DNA of 64,000 bases from Bacteroidales bacterium. Lineage in GTDB: Bacteria > Bacteroidota > Bacteroidia > Bacteroidales > UBA932. This document shows, piece by piece, positions 1-7,996 of the stretch. The notes beneath the pieces are model-generated. The model searched no databases, was not told the DNA's origin, and saw nothing but the letters and a program-made list of their open reading frames with translations. Both the position numbers and the translations under genes were made by a program. The number at the start of each line of letters is the position of its first letter. Position 1 is the stretch's first letter. The stretch is from positions 35,292-99,291 of the forward strand of contig JAGAKH010000023.1 of NCBI GenBank assembly GCA_017625725.1. Reading direction: 5' to 3'.

Positions 1-1373
1 TTGCTGATCTTGATGTCCTTAGGGGCAATGTTAATACCTACAAGGTCACCCTTGTCCCAAATGTCGTTGGTGTCTATCCAGATATATGACCCGTGAGTCT
101 TGATGGAAAGATGGTAATGGTCGCCTTTGTATAAGAGGAATGCCACCTCTCCTTCGATGTTGCCGTCCTCTGGATGGTCTATAAGGTCAACCTTTGAGAA
201 ATCCACCTCCACCTTGACCTTCTCTCCTACTGACAGGCCCTGCTGAGGAAGACATTCCCACTCTGCATCAAGAAACTCTACCTTGTCTTCGGCGATGAGT
301 TCTCCTTCAAAGGTGTTGCAGAGCCTTTCCTTATGCATGACCTGGATGTCTGCCGGGCGGATTATAAGACCCACTTCGGATTCCGGTTCGAATGCATTAT
401 AGTCCTGTATCATCAGTTCATAACCCTTGTCGGTGTCGACAAACATCTCATAGTGGACTCCTTTGAAAGTGCAGGACTTCACTTTGGCAGTGAGATGTGC
501 TCCTTCTGTCTTATTCATGATGTAGATGTCTTCTGGTCTTACGACAACATCCACAGCAGTGTTTTCTCCAAAGCCTTCGTCAATGCATTCGAATTCATGT
601 CCCACAAACTCCACATGTCGGTCTTTGATCATCCTTCCGTTGAGGATGTTCGACTCCCCGATGAAATCCGCAACAAAGGAGTTCTGAGGCTCATTGTATA
701 TGTCGGTCGGAGTGCCGATCTGTTTGATGTCACCATCGTCAATGACCACGATTGTGTCTGACAGAGTAAGAGCTTCCTCCTGGTCGTGAGTCACATAGAT
801 GAATGTGATGCCTAGCTTCTTATGCATTTCCTTGAGTTCGATCTGCATGTCTTTACGCATCTTAAGGTCGAGTGCGGAAAGTGGTTCGTCCAGAAGGAGA
901 ACCTGTGGCTGGTTCACTATTGCTCGGGCTATGGCAACCCTCTGCTGCTGACCTCCGGAAAGAGAATCCACATCCCTGTCCTCATAATCGGTCATGCTCA
1001 CCATCTTGAGGACCTTGCGTACGCGTCTGTCGATTTCGTCCACAGGAACCTTCTGCAGCTTCAGGCCGAAGGCAATGTTCTCGTATACGTCGAGATGAGG
1101 AAAGAGGGCATATCTCTGGAACACCGTATTGACCGGACGCTCGTGAGGAGGCACGTTTGTAATGTCCTTTCCGTTGATCAGAATCTCACCGGAATCAGCC
1201 GTTCCAAAACCTGCAAGAATGCGTAGAAGTGTGGTCTTTCCACATCCGGAAGGGCCAAGGAGGGTTAGAAATTCTCCTTTCTTTACAGAAATACTGACAT
1301 TGTTAAGGATGCATTTGTCTCCGAATTTTTTGGATACATTCCTTATCTCAATGATATTTTCGTTGTTGTTCAT
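1..1373 (-). CDS. potA: Polyamine-type ABC transporter ATP-binding protein PotA (3' end outside window)
   Basis: ATPase subunit of a spermidine/putrescine-type ABC importer, acting at the inner face of the cytoplasmic membrane. The reading frame starts at the ATG at 1373 and stays open to the window edge (457 codons seen). It shows Walker [10 protein letters not shown] (residues 40-48), the signature [14 protein letters not shown], Walker [13 protein letters not shown] and the switch THDQEEAL. After about residue 240 a long C-terminal region of at least 215 residues carries what look like TOBE-type repeats; this makes it longer than the roughly 370-residue enterobacterial PotA. It begins 9 bases after the stop of the porin-like gene, so the two probably share a transcript. 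The permease and binding-protein genes expected next would lie beyond base 1. Family call is firm; polyamine specificity is inferred from overall resemblance. Confidence 0.9.
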   Translation of the reverse strand, partial: MNNNENIIEIRNVSKKFGDKCILNNVSISVKKGEFLTLLGPSGCGKTTLLRILAGFGTADSGEILINGKDITNVPPHERPVNTVFQRYALFPHLDVYENIAFGLKLQKVPVDEIDRRVRKVLKMVSMTDYEDRDVDSLSGGQQQRVAIARAIVNQPQVLLLDEPLSALDLKMRKDMQIELKEMHKKLGITFIYVTHDQEEALTLSDTIVVIDDGDIKQIGTPTDIYNEPQNSFVADFIGESNILNGRMIKDRHVEFVGHEFECIDEGFGENTAVDVVVRPEDIYIMNKTEGAHLTAKVKSCTFKGVHYEMFVDTDKGYELMIQDYNAFEPESEVGLIIRPADIQVMHKERLCNTFEGELIAEDKVEFLDAEWECLPQQGLSVGEKVKVEVDFSKVDLIDHPEDGNIEGEVAFLLYKGDHYHLSIKTHGSYIWIDTNDIWDKGDLVGINIAPKDIKIS

Positions 1374-1382
1374 TTGGTCTGT

Positions 1383-2411
1383 TTATAGGTTCTTTCCACT
1401 TTTGGATAATATGTTCTTTACGGTCTTTGTGATTCCGAACTTCCACGTGAGTCCGATATTCAGCATGTGCATGTCGAGGTTGTTCGAAGACCATGCGGCA
1501 TGAAGCCTCACATCTTGATTCTCCTTGAGAGGAAAATATTCGAATCCGGCACCATAGAAAGTGTATTCGCCGCCGTATGAAAGCTCATAGGCAAGATCGT
1601 CGGCTGTCTTTTCGTATCCGATTTTAGCAAATGCCCGGCCCCAGTCTCCAATCATTACAGAAGGAGCAATGATGGTGGTGAAGTCGCTGAAGTCCAGTCC
1701 GTTCCACTTATCTCCCCTAATCATCAATTCATAGTCCAGAGTGAAAGGACCGAAGGTGAAGCTGTTGCCGAGGTTTATAGCCTTTACGAATTCACCCTTG
1801 CTGTGCTCCCAGAGATTCAGGCTCCAGTAGGATTCATAGAAATCCGCGGTTCCCCTCCACGCAAGATTATATGCATACATGCCCGGACGTCCCGCTGCCA
1901 AAGGAGAATTCGCAACCTGGAAGGCCAGGGAATGGTCTTCTGCCGGGTACCACGTCGCCGACACACCCCACTGCCAGCATTCGAGGGTGTTATAGAATCC
2001 GGAATTCATGCTGTAATACGAATCCAGGTCGTATGCATCGTATTCGAAACTGCCCACAAGAAGAGCGTCCTTACCTGCAGTAATGCAGAAGGCATCTCTT
2101 TCGTAGGAGAGGGTCAGCCAGTTGGTTGCACCGAAACCTGTTATCTCGTCACCATAATAGGATGACGCCAGTCTGTGGTTGAGACTATAGGAAAAATGTG
2201 GACTTATGTAACCGTTTATATCCAGATAAAGGCCGTCCCCAAGAAAACTACCGGCCTTGTCGGTAAAATTATGATCATATCCGAACCTTGTGTCTAAAGA
2301 GATGTCCGGAATATAATCAATCGCTTGATCTGTTTTTGTTGTTTCCTGTGCTTTTGCAGCAGAACCGACCGCCATCAGAGCGGTCACCAAAAAGAGAACG
2401 TTTTTCTTCAT
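1383..2411 (-). CDS. Porin-like outer-membrane beta-barrel protein
   Basis: A 342-residue protein with a Sec signal peptide (MKKNVLFLVTALMAVGSAAKAQ) followed by alternating aromatic/polar strands (for example LTLSYERDAFCITAGKD and WQWGVSATWYPAEDHS) and a C-terminus rich in barrel-like strands, as expected of an outer-membrane porin of the phosphate-selective/OprO-like or outer-membrane beta-barrel class. No catalytic motif is visible. It lies directly upstream of potA with a 9-base gap, suggesting it supplies the outer-membrane passage for the same solute; that role is inferred from position only. A TACTTTTG promoter box and a structured leader precede it. Confidence 0.7.
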   Translation of the reverse strand: MKKNVLFLVTALMAVGSAAKAQETTKTDQAIDYIPDISLDTRFGYDHNFTDKAGSFLGDGLYLDINGYISPHFSYSLNHRLASSYYGDEITGFGATNWLTLSYERDAFCITAGKDALLVGSFEYDAYDLDSYYSMNSGFYNTLECWQWGVSATWYPAEDHSLAFQVANSPLAAGRPGMYAYNLAWRGTADFYESYWSLNLWEHSKGEFVKAINLGNSFTFGPFTLDYELMIRGDKWNGLDFSDFTTIIAPSVMIGDWGRAFAKIGYEKTADDLAYELSYGGEYTFYGAGFEYFPLKENQDVRLHAAWSSNNLDMHMLNIGLTWKFGITKTVKNILSKSGKNL

Positions 2412-2478
2412 CTATGTACAACTAATAAACGGTGAAATCCATAAAATATTGTAAAAGTTAGACTTGTCGTTTTACGTG

Positions 2479-2520
2479 AAAAAGCGGTCATAAGTCCAAT
2501 CCGGACTCACAATCGCTTTT
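2479..2520 (-). promoter_or_regulatory. Stem-loop in the leader of the porin-potA operon
   Basis: Read on the minus strand, the leader has an outer stem AAAAGCG/CGCTTTTT enclosing an inner stem AGTCC/GGACT, ending in a run of five T. It lies between the promoter box at 2529-2536 and the porin start at 2411, so it would be transcribed as 5' leader RNA. It has the form of an intrinsic terminator, hence a possible attenuator. No known riboswitch family is recognised. Confidence 0.45.
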
Positions 2521-2528
2521 ATCGGAAA

Positions 2529-2536
2529 CAAAAGTA
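2529..2536 (-). promoter_or_regulatory. Promoter -7 box for porin-potA
   Basis: Minus-strand TACTTTTG matches the Bacteroidota -7 consensus TAnnTTTG, about 115 bases upstream of the porin start. A TTTG lies upstream at shorter spacing than usual, so the -33 element is uncertain. Confidence 0.5.
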
Positions 2537-2582
2537 TGAAAAAAAATCAAACTTTATGATATTTTCATGATTTTTTTGATTT

Positions 2583-3041
2583 TTACTCTCTTTTGAAGTA
2601 CATGGTCTCGACAACCTTTGAATTCTTGGGGGAGGAATATTCTTCGGAATGCTGCAATATCAATTGCGAAGCATCCATGGAAACTACGTCTAAGATAATG
2701 CTCAAACCCTCTATATAGGTAAGTGTAAGTCTGTTTCCGTCATGTTTCCATACGATAGGAATGACATCGGATCCCTTGCCGACCACTTCCGCTATAAAGC
2801 CTGTTCCGTCCTCAAGAAGTTCGATTGTCTGATACCCGCCCTCAAAAATCAGTGTCTCTTCCTCAATGAGTCTGTCTCCCACATATGTCTGCATCTGCAC
2901 GGAAACTGATACCCATTTTCCAAGTATGGTGGCTTCGCCTTTTGAATCAGGTGCAGTGTCATCCGTCTTTTTGCAGGACACGGAAGACAACACCAGCATC
3001 GTGGTCAGGAGACCTGTAAATAATCTGAACATTCGTTTCAT
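2583..3041 (-). CDS. Small lipoprotein with lipocalin-like domain
   Basis: The likely start is the ATG at 3041, giving MKRMFRLFTGLLTTMLVLSSVSC, a clean lipoprotein signal with the lipid cysteine followed by KKTDD. An ATG 51 bases further upstream would overlap the preceding gene and add a non-signal tail, so it is rejected. The mature part (ATILGKWVSVSVQM, an LLEDGTGFI turn, LTLTYIEG, ending MYFKRE) has the short beta-strand pattern of Bacteroidota lipocalin-like lipoproteins. No catalytic residues are visible and ligand is unknown. It follows the FISUMP lipoprotein gene after 35 bases and is probably co-transcribed with it. Confidence 0.6.
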   Translation of the reverse strand: MKRMFRLFTGLLTTMLVLSSVSCKKTDDTAPDSKGEATILGKWVSVSVQMQTYVGDRLIEEETLIFEGGYQTIELLEDGTGFIAEVVGKGSDVIPIVWKHDGNRLTLTYIEGLSIILDVVSMDASQLILQHSEEYSSPKNSKVVETMYFKRE

Positions 3042-3076
3042 ACCATCAATCTTTAAAGTTATTACTCTGTGTGCAA

Positions 3077-4147
3077 CTATTCCTTCATGCAACGCACTGA
3101 GCGTCCGGCTGCACGGCTGCTGCTCAAGTGGCTGACACGACCATCGCCGTTGATATGCAGATAGCAGGCTCCGCCTCCGTTCTCAGCCGGGGTGACTGAC
3201 CAATAGTGACCGTTGTTTCCGGTATTGTCCAGCTGACCGTTACTCTGGTTGCGGAAGCCGGCACCGGGATAGCTGATTATTTCTTCTCCACCAAAGACTC
3301 CGCTGAAGTTCATGCCACTTATAATGTCGTAGGTCCCGGTAAGTGTCTTGGAAGATCCGGTAGCCTTAGCCCAGATGCCGTTGTCTCCACCGTCCGGAAC
3401 TTTCCAACCGGCTGGACACGGATCGTAGATTGACTTCTGAGACTTCCACAGATCATTGTTTCTTGATTTGTAGTGCCAGTCATCCAGCGAGTTAGGATTG
3501 CCAAGGATAAAAGTCGTAGGATTCTTCGTTGCGAAATCCACACAGCCGTCATTCAGCTTGACTCCGACAGGAAATGACCAGGTTCCGGTTGATACAGCCT
3601 CTTTTGGCATAAGGGTGGATGCGGTACCTAAAAACGGGTCCTTGCGTCCCCATTGGTATAGAAGTCCGTTATTATTACCTTTTATAGAGATGGCTCCTAA
3701 ATTGCGGTCCATCATTATTCCGGCACCATTGTTATAGGTCTGTTCCTGCGGCTGCTCTGTAAGCCAGATGTGCCAGGACCAAAGAACTGTTCCGGATGCA
3801 TCTTTCGCGGCTATGAGTGCATTTCCTGTTCTGAAAGGAGATGGAACACTATATGTTATCTTTCCGTCAGCATAAGATACGGAACTGATCAGTTCGCCGG
3901 TATCCGGCATCTCGACCGTTCCGAAGCTTTCCCAAAGGACCTCGGCGTAGGCGACATTTCCGACGGATTCATTGCTGTTGCCTTTTACTGTCAGAAGTTC
4001 GTAGGTGCCTTCCGATGAAACAATATAGCAATTGGCTGTCTTGCCCCATCCTGTTTCATCAACTCCGTCGCAAGACGAAAGCATCAGTGCTGAACATGCC
4101 GTTAACGCATAAAGCACAACATTAATACGGTTAGAGAAAAATTTCAT
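3077..4147 (-). CDS. FISUMP-domain lipoprotein
   Basis: A 356-residue lipoprotein (signal ending LMLSSC). The C-terminal two thirds carry the Fibrobacter-succinogenes-major-paralogous (FISUMP) pattern: GIMMDRNLGA, GLLYQWGRKDPF, YDPCPAGWKVPDGG, then GHYWSV and the terminal RAAGRSVRCMKE. The family is common on the surface of gut Bacteroidota, sometimes next to fimbrillins or SusC/D genes, with no settled biochemical role. The N-terminal part (about residues 27-130) is unassigned. A second FISUMP protein is encoded at 16251-17513 with different N-terminal domains. Surface location is inferred from the lipobox. Confidence 0.75.
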   Translation of the reverse strand: MKFFSNRINVVLYALTACSALMLSSCDGVDETGWGKTANCYIVSSEGTYELLTVKGNSNESVGNVAYAEVLWESFGTVEMPDTGELISSVSYADGKITYSVPSPFRTGNALIAAKDASGTVLWSWHIWLTEQPQEQTYNNGAGIMMDRNLGAISIKGNNNGLLYQWGRKDPFLGTASTLMPKEAVSTGTWSFPVGVKLNDGCVDFATKNPTTFILGNPNSLDDWHYKSRNNDLWKSQKSIYDPCPAGWKVPDGGDNGIWAKATGSSKTLTGTYDIISGMNFSGVFGGEEIISYPGAGFRNQSNGQLDNTGNNGHYWSVTPAENGGGACYLHINGDGRVSHLSSSRAAGRSVRCMKE

Positions 4148-4340
4148 GGTCAGATGATTTAGAATTGTCCACGTTGTAAATATAGTAATTTTCGTACAGA
4201 AATCAAGGGGCTATCTAAAAAAAAGATTATCAATGGTTTAGGGCGAGGTATCGGGGGGGGGAAGGCTAAAAAATCGGGAAATTTTTGTATATATTTATAT
4301 TTATATTTATAGCCGTATTATAGTATAACTCTTAAATTGT
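4148..4340. repeat. Low-complexity intergenic stretch: G9 tract and ATATTT repeats
   Basis: Between a minus-strand and a plus-strand gene. It holds a run of nine G (4253-4261), a segment TAAAAAATCGGGAAATTTTT (4267-4286) resembling the spaced motif at 63635-63724, and three tandem ATATTT units (4291-4308). No convincing TAnnTTTG promoter is seen for the gene at 4341. Confidence 0.5.
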
Positions 4341-4877
4341 ATGATTATGAAACGGTTTTATTTTCTTGCCGGCATCATTGTACTGATGCTTTCCTGCACA
4401 AAAGGAAATGACGAAAAGTCGTTTGAGAATCCTTACGGATATTTTACAATAGAAGAGGTTGAGGGAGAGTATGTGGTTGTTCCGGAGACAGTTGTCGATG
4501 CGTCTGTTTTTGAGCAGTTTGCCCATAATGGCGGCTGGGCTCAGGGATCTCCGATGAGGGTGACGACGGAGGCTGTGGATGAAAAGCCGCTTCTCGGAAG
4601 TGCGTATGTCATCTGGTCCTTTGAAGAGGATGGCAAGGTGCTGGTAATCAGCGAGCCGCAGGACCCGTCAGAGCCAGTTAATCATAGAGAATGTACTTAT
4701 TCTCTCCAGGGAAACAGGCTCTTTATGGGCAATGAGGATATGGGTATAATCTGCTATATGGATTCACAGAAGCTGGTGCGTGTAGATCGGCGAAATTCAG
4801 GGGGATGGCGTCTGTATATCCATGGCAATGTCTCTGACGAAAAGGTCGATGAGTACAGACAGAAGTGCGGACTATAA
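4341..4877 (+). CDS. Hypothetical lipoprotein
   Basis: A 178-residue protein with lipoprotein signal MIMKRFYFLAGIIVLMLSC followed by TKGNDEKS; an equally good start is the second ATG at 4347. The mature region is acidic and contains YGYFTIEEVEGEYVVVPE and VIWSFEEDGKVLVIS, consistent with a small beta-rich domain of the lipocalin-like sort, but I do not recognise a family. It converges on the LacI-type gene (6-base gap) and is bounded upstream by low-complexity DNA, so it may be a single-gene unit. Confidence 0.55.
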   Translation: MIMKRFYFLAGIIVLMLSCTKGNDEKSFENPYGYFTIEEVEGEYVVVPETVVDASVFEQFAHNGGWAQGSPMRVTTEAVDEKPLLGSAYVIWSFEEDGKVLVISEPQDPSEPVNHRECTYSLQGNRLFMGNEDMGIICYMDSQKLVRVDRRNSGGWRLYIHGNVSDEKVDEYRQKCGL

Positions 4878-4883
4878 CTTTTT

Positions 4884-5894
4884 CTATTCCAGATTCTTTA
4901 CGGACTCCCGTGAAATGAAGTCGGGGGCAAGTTCCAGTTTGGTGTTGACCCTGTTGTGACTTTCTATGCTTTCGAAGAGCAGCTTTACGGCGAGTTTTGC
5001 CATATCTTCTACAGGCTGACTGATCCTGCTTATAGGAGGGGTCAGGTAATCCATATAGATGTTATTGTCAAAGGCTATCAGCGAGATGTCATCAGGAATC
5101 TTCATTCCGGCCTCTCTGATGGCCTTTATTGCACCCAGGGCGATGGTATTGCTCAAGGTGAATATGGCAGTAGGACGAGGATTGCGGTTGAGCAGCAGCT
5201 TTGTCTCAAGATAGCCGTTCTGCAAGGAAAATTCGTTTCCGACTACCAGGATGTTATCTTCCAGGCCGGCATCGGCCATGGCAGCCTTGTAGCCGGCTAT
5301 CCTTTTCTTGTTCGGAGCCGATGTCTTCACTCCCTGGATGCAGGCTATGTTCCTGTGTCCGTTCCTTATCAGCGAATTGATGGCTTCCACTCCTCCTGAG
5401 TAGTTGTTTGTGGTGACGTATGGCAGGTCAGACTCTTCGTAGAACCTGTCAACAAGAATCACAGGGACATGTTTTTTATTTATTTCCTCGAATATGGCCG
5501 GATCTGTTCCGCATGGAGCCACGATTATTCCGTCAACCCTTCTTGCCATCAAGGTCGCGATGCATGCTTCCTGGTTGCTCTCGCTTTCCATAGAGTCCAG
5601 GACGATTGTCGTGTACTTGCGGCTGTTTGCTTCAGCGATTATGACGCTCGAAAGATCTGCAAAATAAGGGTTTGATACAGAGGGGAGTATGAGTCCTATC
5701 GTATTGGTCTTGTTTGTGCGGAGATTGCGGGCTATGATGTTCGGAGAGTAATTGCATCTTTCGGCTTCTTCAAGCACAATCTTCCTTGCTCTTTCGCTGA
5801 TTCTGTATTTTTCAGCCTGTCCGCTGAGTACTCTGGAAACAGTCGTGACGGAAAAACCGGTCTTCTGTGAAATTGTCGATAATGTCTCTTTCAT
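4884..5894 (-). CDS. LacI-family regulator, likely ribose/nucleoside locus repressor
   Basis: A 336-residue LacI/GalR protein. N-terminal helix-turn-helix STISQKTGFSVTTVSRVLSG and hinge SPNIIARNLRTNKTNTIGL (about residues 3-65) are followed by a periplasmic-binding-protein-like sugar domain (SNPYFADLSSVI, RRVDGIIVAPCG, LTPPISRISQPVEDMAKLAV). It is transcribed away from ribokinase and the long ribose operon, and perfect inverted repeats lie in the shared 175-base promoter region, including over its own -7 box, pointing to autoregulation. Ligand is probably a ribose-type sugar or its phosphate, by context. In B. thetaiotaomicron the analogous locus regulator is called RusR; I do not claim orthology. 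Confidence 0.85.
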   Translation of the reverse strand: MKETLSTISQKTGFSVTTVSRVLSGQAEKYRISERARKIVLEEAERCNYSPNIIARNLRTNKTNTIGLILPSVSNPYFADLSSVIIAEANSRKYTTIVLDSMESESNQEACIATLMARRVDGIIVAPCGTDPAIFEEINKKHVPVILVDRFYEESDLPYVTTNNYSGGVEAINSLIRNGHRNIACIQGVKTSAPNKKRIAGYKAAMADAGLEDNILVVGNEFSLQNGYLETKLLLNRNPRPTAIFTLSNTIALGAIKAIREAGMKIPDDISLIAFDNNIYMDYLTPPISRISQPVEDMAKLAVKLLFESIESHNRVNTKLELAPDFISRESVKNLE

Positions 5895-5909
5895 GGGTCA
5901 TGTGGTCAG

Positions 5910-5959
5910 TTGTGCAAAATTATACAAAATTTGCACAAAAAACGGCATTTTTGTGCAAA
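5910..5959. promoter_or_regulatory. Overlapping inverted repeats, likely LacI-family operators
   Basis: TTGTGCAAA (5910-5918) faces TTTGCACAA (5930-5938) with perfect 9-base arms; TTTGCACAAAAA (5930-5941) in turn faces TTTTTGTGCAAA (5948-5959) with perfect 12-base arms. The repeats overlap the minus-strand -7 box of the regulator gene, so binding would repress it. Confidence 0.6.
5915..5922 (-). promoter_or_regulatory. Promoter -7 box of the LacI-type gene
   Basis: Minus-strand TAATTTTG fits TAnnTTTG about 20 bases from the ATG at 5894, embedded in the inverted repeats listed at 5910-5959. No -33 element at ideal spacing is evident. Confidence 0.45.
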
Positions 5960-6020
5960 AATATCACCTAAAACAGCTGAAATAATTGCAGTTATTTAAA
6001 TATTTCTTATAAAATCAGTC

Positions 6021-6044
6021 TACTTTTGCTCAAACGATTGTGCA
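6021..6044 (+). promoter_or_regulatory. Promoter of the ribose operon with LacI-type operator
   Basis: TACTTTTG (6021-6028) fits the Bacteroidota -7 box. It overlaps an 18-base dyad TGCTCAAACGATTGTGCA (6027-6044) with the CG centre and outward-pairing TGC/GCA and CAA/TTG arms typical of LacI-family operators. Placement at the expected transcription start fits direct repression of the operon that begins at 6070. Confidence 0.65.
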
Positions 6045-6069
6045 TAATTAATAACTAATAACCGGAAAT

Positions 6070-6963
6070 ATGAGCAAGATTGTAATCATTGGAAGCTCCA
6101 ATGTGGATCTGACTGTAAGGACGTGCCGTATCCCGTCCAAGGGTGAAACCATATTCGGAAACGACCTCCAGATGGCTTTCGGAGGTAAGGGAGCCAATCA
6201 GGCTGTTGCGGCAAAACGTCTTGGTGGCGATGTGTCATTCATCACGAAAGTAGGTAATGATGCCTATGCTGAAATGATGATGGAAAATTTCGTCAAAGAA
6301 GGGATAGGCACAGAAACCGTCATAACTGATGGAGGCATCCAGTCGGGACTTGCATGGATATGCGTGGATGAGAGAGGAGATAATTCCATTATCGTCATGC
6401 CTGGAGCCAATGGCACCCTGACGACCGAAGATATGAAACCTTTCCTGGACAAGATAGCTGAAGCCGAATACCTTCTGATGCAGCTGGAGGTGCCTCTTGA
6501 TGTCATCTGCTATGCCGCAGACTATGCCTTTTCACATGGCGTGAAAGTCATTCTGAATCCGGCACCGGCTCAGCCTCTTCCTGACGGTCTTCTGTCAAAG
6601 CTGTATATCCTTGCACCAAATGAAAAGGAATGCAGACTGCTTTGCGGTGATGATGCTACAGAAGATATGCCGGCCAACGCCCGTCTTCTCCTTAAGAAGG
6701 GTGTCGGGAATGTCATCGTGACCCTCGGTGAAGAGGGCTCGCTTCTTTGCAACGGAGAGGGCAGCGTGAAGATTGATGCCGTAAAGGTGGAAGCGGTAGA
6801 TACGGTAGCGGCAGGCGATACCTATTGTGGAGCTCTTACTGTGGCATTGTCAGAGGGTAAGACCATTCCGCAGGCTATGGAGTTCGCGACAAAGGCATCC
6901 GCTATTGCCGTGACACGTTGCGGAGCCCAGCCTTCTGTTCCTTATAGGGATGAAATCAAATAG
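6070..6963 (+). CDS. rbsK: Ribokinase
   Basis: Cytosolic PfkB-family kinase of 297 residues that phosphorylates ribose to ribose 5-phosphate using ATP. The N-terminal substrate motif GGKGANQAVAAKRLGG (about residues 38-53) and the C-terminal VDTVAAGDTYCGAL with the catalytic Asp (about residue 250) are typical of ribokinases rather than fructokinases. It is the first gene of the operon, 26 bases behind the LacI-type operator and 25 bases before the permease gene. Compared with the B. thetaiotaomicron rus locus, which has two kinases, only one is present here. Regulation is expected through the operators at 5910-6044. Confidence 0.92.
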   Translation: MSKIVIIGSSNVDLTVRTCRIPSKGETIFGNDLQMAFGGKGANQAVAAKRLGGDVSFITKVGNDAYAEMMMENFVKEGIGTETVITDGGIQSGLAWICVDERGDNSIIVMPGANGTLTTEDMKPFLDKIAEAEYLLMQLEVPLDVICYAADYAFSHGVKVILNPAPAQPLPDGLLSKLYILAPNEKECRLLCGDDATEDMPANARLLLKKGVGNVIVTLGEEGSLLCNGEGSVKIDAVKVEAVDTVAAGDTYCGALTVALSEGKTIPQAMEFATKASAIAVTRCGAQPSVPYRDEIK

Positions 6964-6988
6964 TATTAACCATATAAAACACTGAACT

Positions 6989-7990
6989 ATGTTTATAGTA
7001 AGCAATTATCTGTTGGCAGTAGTATTCTGCTTCATCACCATGCTTTGCTGGGGTTCATGGGGCAATACCCAGAAGATGGCGGCAAAGAGCTGGAGATACG
7101 AACTCTTCTACTGGGACTATGTGATCGGAATGCTTGTATTCGCACTTCTGATAGCTTTCACAATGGGAAGTTTCGGTACAGAAGGTCGTCCGTTCCTTCA
7201 GGACATCGCCCAGGTATCAGCTAAGAACGTGGGAAGCATCATCCTTGGCGGTGTGATCTTCAATGCTTCCAATATTCTTCTTTCAGCATCGACTTCAATC
7301 GCAGGAATGGCTGTTGCCTTTCCTCTCGGTGTCGGTATCTCTCTTGTTCTCGGAACAATCGTCAACTATATCGGTGCACCGAAGGGTGATCCTGTTACTC
7401 TGTTCATCGGTGTGGCCCTGATCGTGGTTGCCATCATCTGCAACGGTATCGCATCCGGTAAGCTTCAGAAGGATGAGAAGGCAGGAGCCAACAAGGGAAT
7501 CATCCTGGCAGTTGTGGCAGGAACTCTGATGGCATTCTTCTACAGATTCGTGGCAGCAGCCATGGACCTTGACAATTTTGCAGCACCGGCTGCAGGCAAG
7601 GCTACTCCTTACACTGCAATCGTCATCTTCTCACTTGGCGTTCTTGCCAGCAACTTCATATTCAACACATTCGTGATGAAGAAGCCGTTTGTGGGCGAGC
7701 CGGTTTCTTACAGCGAGTATTTCAAAGGCAACGCCAAGACCCATCTTGTAGGTATGCTCGGCGGTGCAATCTGGTGTCTCGGAACAGCATTCAGCTACAT
7801 CGCATCCGGAAAGGCCGGTGCAGCCATCAGCTATGCTCTCGGTCAGGGAGCTCCTATGATAGCAGCGATCTGGGGAGTATTCATCTGGAAGGAGTTCAAG
7901 GGTGCATCCAAAGGTGTATATGGCCTTCTCGGAGTGATGTTCTGCCTCTTTGTTGCAGGTCTGGCATTCATAATCATTTCAGGAAATTAA
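6989..7990 (+). CDS. Sugar permease of the DMT/GRP (RbsU-RhaT-like) type, likely ribose importer
   Basis: A 333-residue inner-membrane protein with about ten hydrophobic segments (for example VFCFITMLCWGSWGN at the N-terminus, IAGMAVAFPLGVGISLVLG, PVTLFIGVALIVVAIICN and FCLFVAGLAFIII at the C-terminus). The early WGSWGNTQK motif and overall layout match glucose/ribose porters of the drug/metabolite superfamily, often annotated as DMT permeases. Sitting between ribokinase and a surface glycosidase gene, it most likely imports free ribose from the periplasm (RusT role). The substrate is inferred from context; the fold assignment is firm. Confidence 0.8.
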   Translation: MFIVSNYLLAVVFCFITMLCWGSWGNTQKMAAKSWRYELFYWDYVIGMLVFALLIAFTMGSFGTEGRPFLQDIAQVSAKNVGSIILGGVIFNASNILLSASTSIAGMAVAFPLGVGISLVLGTIVNYIGAPKGDPVTLFIGVALIVVAIICNGIASGKLQKDEKAGANKGIILAVVAGTLMAFFYRFVAAAMDLDNFAAPAAGKATPYTAIVIFSLGVLASNFIFNTFVMKKPFVGEPVSYSEYFKGNAKTHLVGMLGGAIWCLGTAFSYIASGKAGAAISYALGQGAPMIAAIWGVFIWKEFKGASKGVYGLLGVMFCLFVAGLAFIIISGN

Positions 7991-7996
7991 GATATA

